Source of the DNA: Wurfbainia villosa
Lineage: Eukaryota > Streptophyta > Magnoliopsida > Zingiberales > Zingiberaceae
Direction of reading: 5' to 3'
DNA length: 64,000 bases
NCBI GenBank assembly: GCA_025175895.1
Contig: CM046003.1
Location: forward strand, 94,501,172 to 94,565,171
The translations under genes were made by a program, and so were the position numbers. How positions within the stretch are numbered: the stretch's first letter is position 1; each line of letters opens with the position of its first letter. Below are positions 43,363 to 53,531 of this stretch, in pieces. The notes under the pieces were generated by a model that was not told the DNA's origin, did no database searches, and saw nothing but the letters and a program-made list of their open reading frames with translations.

Positions 43363-44973
43363 CTAGCGTGATGGAATCACACTCTTAGAAATCCAATACC
43401 TATTAGAGCTTCTTGGATTTTGTAAGTACTCACTAAGAATAACTTCCCTAGCTACCCTCCTAATGACTCTCCTAGGCTTTGAAATCTTGGTCATTTGGGT
43501 CTTCTCAATGTTAACTCTAGGGGTAACTCCCTTTGTAACATTGCTAGTGACTTTCTTAGGCCTTTTAGAGGCCTTAGTCACTCCGGTCTTCCTAAGGCCA
43601 ACTCTAGGGATTGCCTCCCTTGTGACCTTAACCTTCCTAGATGTAGGATTTGTTCCATAGTTAAATAGAACATTGTGATAGGAAGGCTTATCTACCTTGG
43701 ACTTAGGCTTGTGACCCAAGTCTTTCTTGTCCTTAGGCAATGTTTGCCTACTAGACACTAATTCTTGATTCCTAGACCCTTTAATTGAATTTTTCATAAT
43801 TTGAAGAGTGTTTTCTAATTTCTCAAGCCTTGACCTCAAGGCTTGATTTTTCCTCTTCAATTCCTCAATTTTTTAATTTTCATTATATTTTTGAGAATTC
43901 TTCTTTCTAGGCATATGTCTAGTCTTTTTCAGATTAATGCCTAGTTTCTTATCATTCTTAGGTGGAATGGTTCTAGAATCGTCCTTAGGTAAATTAATAT
44001 GTTTAGCACCTAAACAAAAATATTTATTGCTAGCATGCTTCTTATGATCATAAACAATTGCAAGAAAACTAAAATCATTCATAGCATGCTTTCTATCATT
44101 ATGTGAATTACGAGCATTATTAAAATATATCTTAGGGTTTGTCTTAGCTCCCCCTACATGTGATGCTCCTCTCATGCCCTTCCTAGGGTGACTTCCCTTC
44201 GGACATTGACTTCTATAGTACCCCTGTTGTTGGCACTTGAAGCATACAAAATGCTCCTTACCTTTGCGTGTTGGGGCTCCGACCTCCTTGACATTCTCCT
44301 TCTCCTTGGGTACTTGAGTCGTCTTCTTGACTCTTTTTGGACATTTGCTCTTATAATACCCTACTTCCCTACACTCAAAAGCATGTTATAGCTTGAGTTA
44401 CCTATGGGAAAATCTTGGTCGGATTCTTCATGTCTCTCGGAGGTAGATGACTCCTCTTGTTCCGACTCCAGTATTGGTTGCCTAATCTCCTCCCCCTCAA
44501 TCCTTGAAGTGGAGGCTACCAAGACCTCTTCTACCTCGGACGTTGAGCACCTCTCAACCTCTGATTCTTCACTCTCTTGAGCCGATGAACAAATTGATTC
44601 TTCTTCAGCTTTTTTCTCTACTTCTTGGGCCGGTGAGGGATTCTCATAGAGCTTAATCAACTTGCTCCATAACTCTTTAGCATCCCTATAGATACCTAAC
44701 TTAGATAAGATATCATTAGGTACCAAATTTATTAACATTTTGGTTACCTTTTAATTAGTCTTGAGATCTTGAATTTAATCCTTCATCTATTTCTTCTTCT
44801 TGAGGATCCTTCCCTTCTTGTCCATCAGAGCTTCGAACCCTTTTACTAAGATAAGCCAATTTTTTAAATTATAGACAATAAAATATTTCATTCTACTTTT
44901 CTAATATGTGAAGCCTTCACAGTCGAAGGAAGGTAAAATTGTGATGTCGTGGCCTAGTTTATCTTGAAGCTCC
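43363..44973 (-). pseudogene. E1 gag remnant with two zinc-knuckle-like motifs
   Basis: Likely start at 44973 (MELQDKLGHDITILPSFDCE). Early stops follow, the first at FTY-stop where Trp is usual. The Gag core fragment LVPNDILSKLGIYRDAKELWS near 44690 is followed by a deletion and an acidic Ser/Glu stretch. Two knuckle-like motifs follow: near 44341-44385 (frameshifted) and CFKCQQQGYYRSQC at 44203-44244, both with Tyr where the zinc-binding His is expected. A coiled-coil segment (LRSRLEKLENTLQ) and basic repeats precede the C-terminus YLQNPRSSNRYWISKSVI. That C-terminus is the family counterpart of the D and B ends. Non-functional. Confidence 0.82.
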
Positions 44974-45028
44974 ATTCTTCTACTCCTCTAGCACTTTGCT
45001 CCCTCGGTTGTTAATCTGATGAAGAGTG

Positions 45029-45041
45029 CCCTATGATACCA
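45029..45041 (-). other. Degenerate primer-binding site of E1
   Basis: Minus strand TGGTATCATAGGG, 2 bp from the LTR; differs from the usual TGGTATCAGAGCC at three positions. Confidence 0.75.
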
Positions 45042-45552
45042 CTTGTTGGAGATCGATGTCGCTCTAGAGGGGGGCAAATAACATTTTTCATTTCCTTCAT
45101 TCATATACTTGTCTACAAAACTTGTTAATGTGCAGTGTAATGTGCAACAATAGAAATGCACAACAAGAATAAAAACAAGCACACACACAACAAGAGTATT
45201 TTACGTGGTTCAAAACTAGGGTTCCTACTCTATGGGTCAAGCTCTAGTTGAGCTTTAGTGATGCACACCACCACTATTGAACTTCTCCTTCTCGGTATAA
45301 TACCGGAGGTGGAGATACTTCTTACAATATATTTACAACAATAAATAATAAACTACAATCAAATACAAGAAGCAAATACAACATTAAGTAAAGAAAACTT
45401 TACAAGAAGAACTTTTGATTGCTTGCTTGTTGATTGTTTTGGATTGCATTTCAAGGTCTAGAATGCAACAACACTTTCCTTTCAAAATCTTCCCAAAAAT
45501 CACTTTCAAAATCCTCCCCAAGTTTCTCCTTTTATAACTTGTCGGTGGTTGA

Positions 45553-45880
45553 TTTCGCGCCTAGCAGTCAACTGCTCGCCTATCTGTTATCTCACAATGA
45601 CTTAATTCACGTCGAAATTTGCATAACGTATACCTCAACAGTCGACTGCCCTTACTAACATTTGACTACTGCCCTGTAGTCGATTGACCAATCGACTACA
45701 CAATAATCTATGGACTGCTACAGTGCCATCATTCAACTGCACATACATGGCAGTCAACTGCCCAAGGCCAGTCGATTGGTTTAACACCCAATCGACTACC
45801 AAAGCACAAACATAGTTGAACCTCAGTCGACTACACGACTAGTCGATTGGTCCATAACCCTAGTCAACTGGTAAATCTCA
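45553..45880. repeat. CAGTCGACTG-type palindrome cluster, E1 LTR
   Basis: One perfect copy (45639-45648) and about ten variants such as cagtcaactg, cagtcgattg, caatcgacta and cagtcgacta. It starts about 20 bp upstream of the minus-strand TATA box. Most variants differ from the palindrome by C-to-T or G-to-A. Confidence 0.8.
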
Positions 45881-46069
45881 AACATGAGGTTTAACCCAAG
45901 TATGATCCCCTCATACTTGATTGACCACTCTTAGCCTAGACCTAAGCCTTCTAGCTACCTCCATCAGCCTTACGCCTCTCAGATCCCTCGAATCCGCGAC
46001 TCTTCATCCTTCGCATTAGCCTTCAGGTGCTTCTATCGGCTATGTCATTGCTAATCGGGCCCTTTGCTA

Positions 46070-46375
46070 AGGTTCATTTGGACTTATGTCGCCAAGACCA
46101 CATGCTTAGACTTTACACTGCCAAAATCTCACCCTTGGACTTTCCCATTACCAATGTTTACTTGGACTTTATGCCGCTAAGACTGCACATTTGGAATTAT
46201 GCTGTCAATACTTAACCTTTGGACTTTTCAATTGCCAAGTTCTAATGACTTGGACTTTCAATTGCCAAGTACCCATGACTTGGACTTTCATTGCCAAGAC
46301 CATTCTTGGACTTTCCAATTGTCAAGACCATGCTTGGACTTTCATATGCCAAGACCATGCTTGGACTTCTGAGGT
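46070..46375. repeat. Hairpin-unit array, E1 LTR
   Basis: About ten irregular units of 25-40 bp built on cttggactttc...attgccaag. CTTGG and CCAAG within each unit can pair. Equivalent array in E2 at 48065-48420. Long open frames across it are a repeat effect. Confidence 0.8.
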
Positions 46376-46570
46376 TGATTGCTCCAATAATCTCCCCCAA
46401 ATAATCTTTCCATATGACTTTGGATATCTCAATCATCCACTAGTCATATGGTCAATATATGGTCAAACCCATAGAGTCAACCAATGGGTAAACTCATTGT
46501 CAAACATCAAAATACTACTCGAGTCCTATTCGAATCTGGTCAATCATGATCTGAGCCGATTGTACCAACA

Positions 46571-47029
46571 ATAATCACCTAAAGCTCCTAAACGTGCCTA
46601 ATCACCATCTTGGATTCAATCATCTTGTAGTCTAGGAATCGACCCACAATGAAGTTCTTGGCTCCTGCATTCTCCATCTTATACTTCTTGTCCAGTGACT
46701 CCCATAGCTTCTTAGTCATTCTCTTCGTGCTATACACAATGTATAGCGAGTCGACAAGGCAACTGAGGATGCAATTTACACAAAGAAACTCCAAGTGGTT
46801 CCATGCCTCCATAATATTGAAGGTCTAGGCATCACTCATACCCTCAGGTACCTTGGGAGGATCGTCGATCAAGAATCGAGTCAGATTCAACGTGGTCAAG
46901 TAGAAGAGCATCTTCTGTTGCCATCGCTTAAAATTCAACCCCATGATTGTTTGGAACATTTTCAATCGGGGCAGAGAGAGTCGTTGCACGTTGAGTATGT
47001 TGCACCTTAAGCTATTGTATCATTGTCAT
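46571..47029 (-). pseudogene. Copia gag fragment (element G)
   Basis: Minus strand, two frames: FKRWQQKMLFYLTTLNL near 46930, IDDPPKVPEG near 46860, then MEAWNHLEFLCVN and TKKLWESLDKKYKMENAGAK (46640-46812), GRFLDYKMIES. This is the N-terminal copia Gag of another family. It is bounded by E1 on the left and E2 on the right, so only this piece of the host element is in view. Confidence 0.85.
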
Positions 47030-47539
47030 TGTTAGGAACGTTGTCGTTGCTAAAGGGGGGGGTGAATAGCGATTCTTCATTTTCTCTCTTGATCGCGTGC
47101 ATGATTGTCTACAATGATGGTTAGTGCACAGTGGAAAATAAAAGCACAAATACAACCACAAAAACACACACAAATATGAGGATATAACGTAGTTCGGACC
47201 CTAGGATTCCTACTCCACGGGTCGAGCTCAAGTGAGATCTAGTGATGAACATCACCACTAATAAACTCCTTCACGGTGATACACCGGAGGTGGAGAAATC
47301 TCTTACAATGAATTATAATAGTAATAATAAAGATATAAGCAAATACAAAAAAAATACGACAATAATGTAAACAAAACTTTACAAAAGATCGATTTCAATG
47401 CTTTGCTTGTTGGTTGCTTGGACGAGCATGAAGGACCCTGAAATGCACCAGCACTTCGCCTCAAATCACCCCTAAAACCACTGCTTAAATCCTCCCCATC
47501 GAGCTCCTTTTATGCCTCCTTGCGACTTGGATTTCCACT

Positions 47540-47930
47540 TGGTAGTCGACTGTCCAAAGGCATCAATTGACTGTCTACAGTGTCGTTATCTCACAACGGA
47601 CTTAATCCACATTGACATTCCAACCAATGGATACATCATCAGTCGACTGCCCTTACCAACTATCGACTGCTACCTGATAGTCAATTGCCCAGTCGACTAC
47701 CAGAGCTTCTATGGTCACGACTGCTTAAACCAGTCGACTACCCAAGGCTAGTTGACTGCCCAAAGCTAGCAATCAACTTCCAGAGCTTCGCCCGAGCAAT
47801 TAATGCCCAATCGGCTACTTGACCAGTCGACTGGTCATAATCCCAGTCGACTACTCTGAGTTGACTAGGATGCCAAGTGTCAAACACTCAGCCAGTCGAC
47901 TGATCCATAATCCCAATCGACTGATAAACT
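47540..47930. repeat. CAGTCGACTG-type palindrome cluster, E2 LTR
   Basis: Perfect copies at 47640-47649, 47824-47833 and 47893-47902, with about eight variants between. It begins roughly 25 bp upstream of the TATA-like box on the minus strand. Confidence 0.8.
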
Positions 47931-48064
47931 TCAAATATGAGGTTTAACTCAAGTATGATTCCCTCATATTTGATAGACTGCCCTTAGCCTAGATCTATGT
48001 CTTCTAGCCACCTCCATCAGCCTTCCATTGACTATTGTCATACTAACCGGGTCTACTTTGCCAA

Positions 48065-48420
48065 GGTACATTTGGACTTATACCGCCAAGACAAATGCTT
48101 GGACTTTATGCCGCTAAACATTGGACTTATGCCACCAAGACTACAACTTGGACTTTACACCGCCAATATCACACCCTTGGACTTCCCAATTGCCAAGTAT
48201 TCATACTTGGACTTTCACTGCCAAAATTCACTTGGACTTTACGTCGCCAAGACTACACACTTGGACCTATGCTGCCAAGACTATACCTTTAGACTTTCCA
48301 TTGTCAAGTACCCATGACTTGGACTTTACCATTGCCAAGACCCATGATTGGACTTTTCAATTGCCAAGTACCCATGACTTGAACTTTACTATTGCCAAGA
48401 TCATTCTTGGACTTCCCATG
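48065..48420. repeat. Hairpin-unit array, E2 LTR
   Basis: Units of about 25-35 bp based on cttggactt(t)...gccaag, with TTGG/CCAA pairing inside units. Longer than the E1 array, so copy number varies. Confidence 0.8.
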
Positions 48421-48515
48421 ACAATCACATTGTCAATGATTTTGTCAAATAATAAAATACTACTCAAGTCAAACTTGAGTTTGGTCAATCGTGACTTGGG
48501 TTGATTGCACTAACA

Positions 48516-50332
48516 ATCTCCCCCTTTGTAATGTTTGACAAAACCTTTAAATTAGGCTACCTAACTTAAGTCATCAATTCTCTTCATTTTTGACATACAT
48601 CAAAAAGTCTCCTCCAAGGGTATTCATGTCTCATATCCCAATGAGATCTTACATTCTCCCCCTCGTTCCAAAAACATCTAGGATGTCTTCACTCTTCATA
48701 GTGATAAGTCTCATATCACTAAATGAGAGACAATTCTCAGTTCTCTAATTTTCTCCCTTTAGTGAGCACAATGAGGGTTTCCAAACCCTTCATGTCTCCC
48801 CCTTTGAGGAATACTCATTCATCATTCTTGATGGATAACCTCCCCTTAAAGGCTTACTCCCCCTTGACCATTGCACCAACAATATCCTTAGAGAGTTCCT
48901 AAGCCAATAGGAACATTAGACCATCGAAAATAAGGGTAAAGATTCAACATTGAACTTTCACCTCCCTTAAAATTCGATTTTCACCCTAAATACCTCTCTT
49001 AATCCATTTCCAATGGATTTTCACCCTTCCAATGTTTTTCAAAGCATATCCTAGGGTTATGAGACGTTAGGTTAGACCAGGTTTGAAGATACATGACTGA
49101 ACAAATCTTGTTCAGCTGAAATCAGACCTAACAGTCGATTGAAATTAGAATCCAGTCGATTGACCCACTACCAGCCGACTGCCCTCATGCAGCAATCGAT
49201 TGATATCTGCAAATGCAAAAATCAGAAATCAGAAATGAGATTTGGAAAATCATAAGTAATTATACATAATTTAAAAAATCTTGAAATTTCATACGTATAA
49301 TATTTATATCAAATACAATGGGTAAAAAATAGTTTTAAAAATAAAATACCTATTAAATTATGAGATTGATACAAAGTTCAAAATAAAAAATAATTTCAAT
49401 GTTTTGAGACTACTTTGTATCAACTTCATCAATGGTGATTGCTATCAAAAGATAAGCTTCACCAAGGTTTTTTAAAATGATTTTAAAACCTTATATTGAA
49501 TCATGGTCAATGGACTAGATGTATATGATATGTACATTAGCTTTCCTCATGATTCCTCTATGGTATATTATGAGTTTGAGTTTATCTAGATGCAACATTC
49601 ATGCACATTGAACCTAACTCATTTTCCTAACATCTCTCATGTGTTTAGGGTGTATCAATACACAAATATGTCGATTTAATGTCTTTGTGAGATGTAAGTT
49701 TTGTTCTTCCCTAATCTAAGGTCTCATGCATTTTATCTAGGCAATTCTATTTGATTCTCTTATAATGGGACTTCAAATCATGTCATTGTCCTTAATTCAA
49801 TTTTAATTATTCTAAATGCATGAATGATAATTATGGCATAAAAATGTGCATAATTTAAAAGTATTTGCCAATAATCATGATGTCATGATATAAAGATAGA
49901 CCTAAATATAAGCATGATATATTCATACTAAGCATGATCATGACATTTTATATGATTAAATGAAATATGATATCATGACATGACATATGACAAACCAAAC
50001 ATGGTAAATATATGAAATACAAAGGTATAAGATACCTAAGTTTTAAAGCAAATTTATCATTTTCTAGAATTATGTCCATTTTGTCATAATAACTCAAATT
50101 CCCAAGTGTGCCAAAAACCCAAAGTGACAAACCATGACTCTAAACCTAATTGTGTTAATTGTGATCAATTTTTCAACTTCTACAAAATTCATTGCCACAT
50201 CCTAAAATCCTTTAGTATTAAAATATTAACCTCATTTCCAAGGTATCACATAACCTTGAAAATGTTCTAAAGTACCACCTTTACCATAGGTTAATTACCT
50301 ATCCATTCAAGGTTGGCACACCCCTAACCCAT
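48516..50332 (-). other. Non-coding 3' part of E2
   Basis: AT-rich, no gene. Minus-strand purine tracts occur near 48518, 48656, 48798 and 48860. Variants of the palindrome recur near 49130-49200. Confidence 0.7.
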
Positions 50333-51040
50333 CTAGTGTGAGAGAATCACGCTCCTAGGAACCAAATACCTATTGGAACTCCTTGGATTAACTAGGTATT
50401 CACTAGGGATATCCTCCCTTATTACCTTCCTAATGAACCTTCTAGGCTTTGAAGCCTTAGTCATTTGGGTCTTGTCAAGGTCAACTTTAGAGGTAACTCC
50501 CCTTGTAACCTTGCTAGTGACTTTCCTAGACTTCTTCGAAGCCTTAGTCACTTGACACTTACAATGGTTAGCCTTAGAGATGACTTCCCTAGTAACCTTA
50601 GTTTTTCTAGACCTATGGGTGGTTCCATAGTCAAATGGAATGCTACGGTAGATTAGCATAACCTCCTTGGACTTAGGCTTGTGACACATGCCTTTCCTAT
50701 CCTTGGAAGACTCTTGCCTCCTAGATCCTATTTTTTTATCATTAGACTCATTAATTGAATTTGTCATTCTTCTAAGGGGCTTTTCCAATTTCTCAAGGCT
50801 TGTCTTCAAGGCTTGATTTTCTACCACTAATGCCTCAAATTTTGAATTTTCATTTATTCTTTGGGCATTATTTCTCCTTTTAGGCATATGTCTATCCTTC
50901 TTAGGGTTAATGCCTAAATGATTCCCCATCTTACTAATAGCTTCCTTAGGTAGAATTGTTCTTGAGTTATTGGTCATAGGTTTGTACTTAAATAAATTAA
51001 CATGTTTGACACCTAAGCAATAATATTTGTTATTTCTAGC
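50333..51040 (-). pseudogene. E2 gag C-terminal half
   Basis: An open frame of about 235 codons up to the C-LTR junction at 51041. It contains a helical segment (ALKTSLEKLEKPLRRMTNSI), a basic repetitive stretch of TRE and TKASK units (KVTSKVTRGVTSKV) and the family C-terminus EYLVNPRSSNRYLVPRSVI. The N-terminal Gag core and zinc knuckles are displaced by the C insertion. The apparent start upstream of 51041 reads into the LTR and is not real. Confidence 0.8.
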
Positions 51041-51177
51041 TGTTGGGTTTCCCCGGCACCGATGTGGGTGTGCGTTCGAACATGTTTCGTAAACATGCAC
51101 AGCGGAAGTAAATAAAATGAGTAATAACTAACTTATTACAACACACACCACACGCATGCAAGGATACATCAAGTGTA
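51041..51177 (-). repeat. Partial C-family LTR (137 bp)
   Basis: Starts tgttgggtttccccggcacc and matches the first 137 bp of the C LTRs, then a full C LTR starts at 51178. The E2 gag/LTR junction is at 51041, so this piece belongs to the copy that first entered E2. Confidence 0.85.
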
Positions 51178-53384
51178 TGTTGGGTTTCCGACACCGCGGT
51201 AAGTGTGTGTTCGAACATGTTTCGTAAACATGTGCACAGTGGAAGAATTAAAAAGCAATAAATCTAATTTATTACAACACACACATCACACGCATGCATA
51301 GTACAACATGTGTAGACATAATCACAATTTTAAATTTTACAATAAAAGGAAATTACTCTAGGTATACCTGATGTATCACATGCAGCAGGAAAGGCATCAA
51401 CCGGAGCAACTCTCGCTAGAATTGCCTCTATCCGTATCCACACCGAGTATCGTTGGGATGACTTCACAAAGCCATGAGCCTCATCATCGTAGGAGTCACT
51501 AGCCTCGTGTCGAAGATGATATGATCGAGAGAAGATCACAATCCTAATCAAAATTCGGATTAGAAATCGAGTCTCCAAAACTCGCTTCTCCGGAGAGGTA
51601 TTCGTCAACCGATTGACGAATCCTTCGTCCTCCACCTATGAGGATTACCATAGATTGAATCTCCAATAAAGTAGCCACTGTCGGAGCTCAAAACGTCGTC
51701 CAAACGATGCTCCAACATGAAAGAGAGAAGCTGTCCAGAAAATTGGACAGCTTGGTGGAGGTGTCGCGCCGACCCAAAGAAGGATGGTCGGCTGCACCTT
51801 GGTCACCAGAGCCAAGGGAAGTCGCCGGAGGGTCGCCAGCAGAAGCTTGGATGCTGGCAGCAAGGTGGACAGCGACACAAAATCTGGCGGCGTGGGCTGC
51901 TTGGGCGGCGGCAAGGAGAAGAGAGGGAGAGGGGTTGGGCGGCTAGGTTTTCCAACACATAAGTTCTCAACGAAAAACCCTTAAGTCATGTTTTTATAGA
52001 GAACATATTCTCCTAACGATTATTGGTTCATAACCAAAACTCGTTAACCCGCTCCAATAACTTAAGTTAAAATAAACCAAACCACGTTGATCTATTTTAA
52101 GTTAAAATGAACCGAACCAATTTTGGTTCATTCGTTTAAAACAAATCAACCCCCTTTGGTTTATTCTTCACCATTGGATTAGAACCAAACCAATTTGGTT
52201 CATCCATCATGTCTTCATAAGACACGACCCATCCATGCTTCCATTGTGACTGAAATAATTTCATGCTCGCTCCTTGTTTGGTCCAACCAAATCTAGTTTC
52301 TCTCGGTCTGAGAATCTCATTCTCAAGCTCGTTTTAAATCCTTCGTATTATGCTTGTTGTGTGTGTGACCAAATAGGTTCTCGATTTATGTTGGTCATCT
52401 ATAATTAACCATTAATTATAGAATGATCATGAGTGGCACCTAGTAGTACATCATGATCCCCAATTAATCGGAAAATCAACGGTTGATTCCAGAACCATTT
52501 CTGAAACCCTTCAACAGCTATAATGATTTGTGCCCCATTCCCTTCACTCATCTTATACCCACTTGGTTAAGGACATGGTCTATAGTGTCTGTCCCCACTA
52601 AGCTGACTATGTCACACTTAGCCCAAGTATCATTTCCTCGTCCTACGGATTCTAGTTACTACACATGTATCCAAGAGTACCTTACTCTAAACATTTAATG
52701 CTTTGGCCAATAACTTTAGTAACAATCCGACGAGAGGTCATGGGTATACATCTTCTCGCAAGGAGTGGTGAATCCTTTATAGGCTATCCAAACACCTTCG
52801 ACCACTTCGACTTATACCCAATCATCCCGGGTCCACATCTCCTCAGAGATGCTTGCTTAAGATGTTAAAGCATAAGTCTCCATGACCAAGATGACTTGAA
52901 TACCGTAAGTCAAAGGAACTTCGCACAAAGCTGCAGTAAGAACTTCATTGACATATCCATATATGTAGAGAACCATAAGATGTCTTACAGCTAGTCACTC
53001 CAATGAACTAGTTACGATAACTAGCATCCACGATTAGCTCTGGACATCGCAATGTCTCTAGCCAGTGAGAATCAGCTGCTTGGATACACCAAAGAGTATA
53101 CCTCGTGCTAGTCTCGACAGAATTGATGGTGTCCAAATCCATCAATTCATCACTAGGGATAATTCCAATACATCACAATTACACATGTAGAGATACTCAC
53201 TAGTTGTAATTCAATCACAAATTCTCTCATGCTATGAATCATATTGTGGACATTCAGTAAATGAGTTTAAGATCTTATCAAATATATGAAAACATATACA
53301 CTCAAATAGTGAATCTTCATTTATCAAATAAATGGTACAATAATAAGGTGATTGCCTTAGGACACCTCTCATATATAACTAACA
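51178..53384 (-). repeat. Left (3') LTR of C2 (2207 bp)
   Basis: Begins tgttgggtttccgacacc and ends tataactaaca, followed by aactcccactt (purine tract on the minus strand, 53385-53395). Confidence 0.93.
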
Positions 53385-53531
53385 AACTCCCACTTGGCCT
53401 AATGTCAATCGCCACGGTATCCAATACCATAAGCTCTAACATGACCCTCAAACTTACTTTGAGTTAAGGCTTTAGTTAAAGGGTCCGCTAAGTTCCTTTC
53501 AGTGGGAATCTTCTCAATTTGTATTTCCTTC

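Larger units (their letters stand above)
41572..46570 (-). mobile_element. Element E1: gag-only retrotransposon, chimeric left end
   Basis: E-type internal region (41572-45043) in minus orientation with one E LTR (45044-46570). The left side ends on a B-like LTR rather than an E LTR, and the first about 25 bp of the internal region seen in E2 are missing. E1 is therefore recombined or truncated. The only protein remnant is gag; no pol domain was found. Confidence 0.8.
45044..46570 (-). repeat. Right (5') LTR of E1 (1527 bp)
   Basis: Begins tgttggagatcgatgtcg and ends gattgtaccaaca. Minus-strand TATAAAAG at 45529-45536. Upstream of it (higher coordinates) are a CAGTCGACTG-type palindrome cluster and a hairpin-unit array. 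Similar in layout to the E2 LTR at 47030-48515. Confidence 0.87.
47030..48515 (-). repeat. 3' LTR of E2 (1486 bp)
   Basis: Begins tgttaggaacgttgtcg and ends gattgcactaaca, followed by aatctcccccttt, i.e. a purine tract on the minus strand. Weak TATA-like CATAAAAG on the minus strand near 47507-47514. Contains palindrome and hairpin arrays in the same order as E1. Confidence 0.87.
47030..51040 (-). mobile_element. Element E2: gag-only retrotransposon, cut by C-family sequence
   Basis: 3' LTR (47030-48515), purine tract, non-coding 3' region and the C-terminal half of gag, then interrupted at 51041 by a C-family LTR start. The rest of E2 must lie beyond the C/D cluster, outside the window. No pol domain seen in the visible part. 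Confidence 0.83.

Noticed and set aside
46191..46574. 127-codon open frame in the E1 LTR (and a similar one at 48121-48504)
   Set aside because: It runs across the cttggacttt...gccaag repeat array. The peptide is a repeat translation with no domain, and the same region is non-coding LTR in the element layout.
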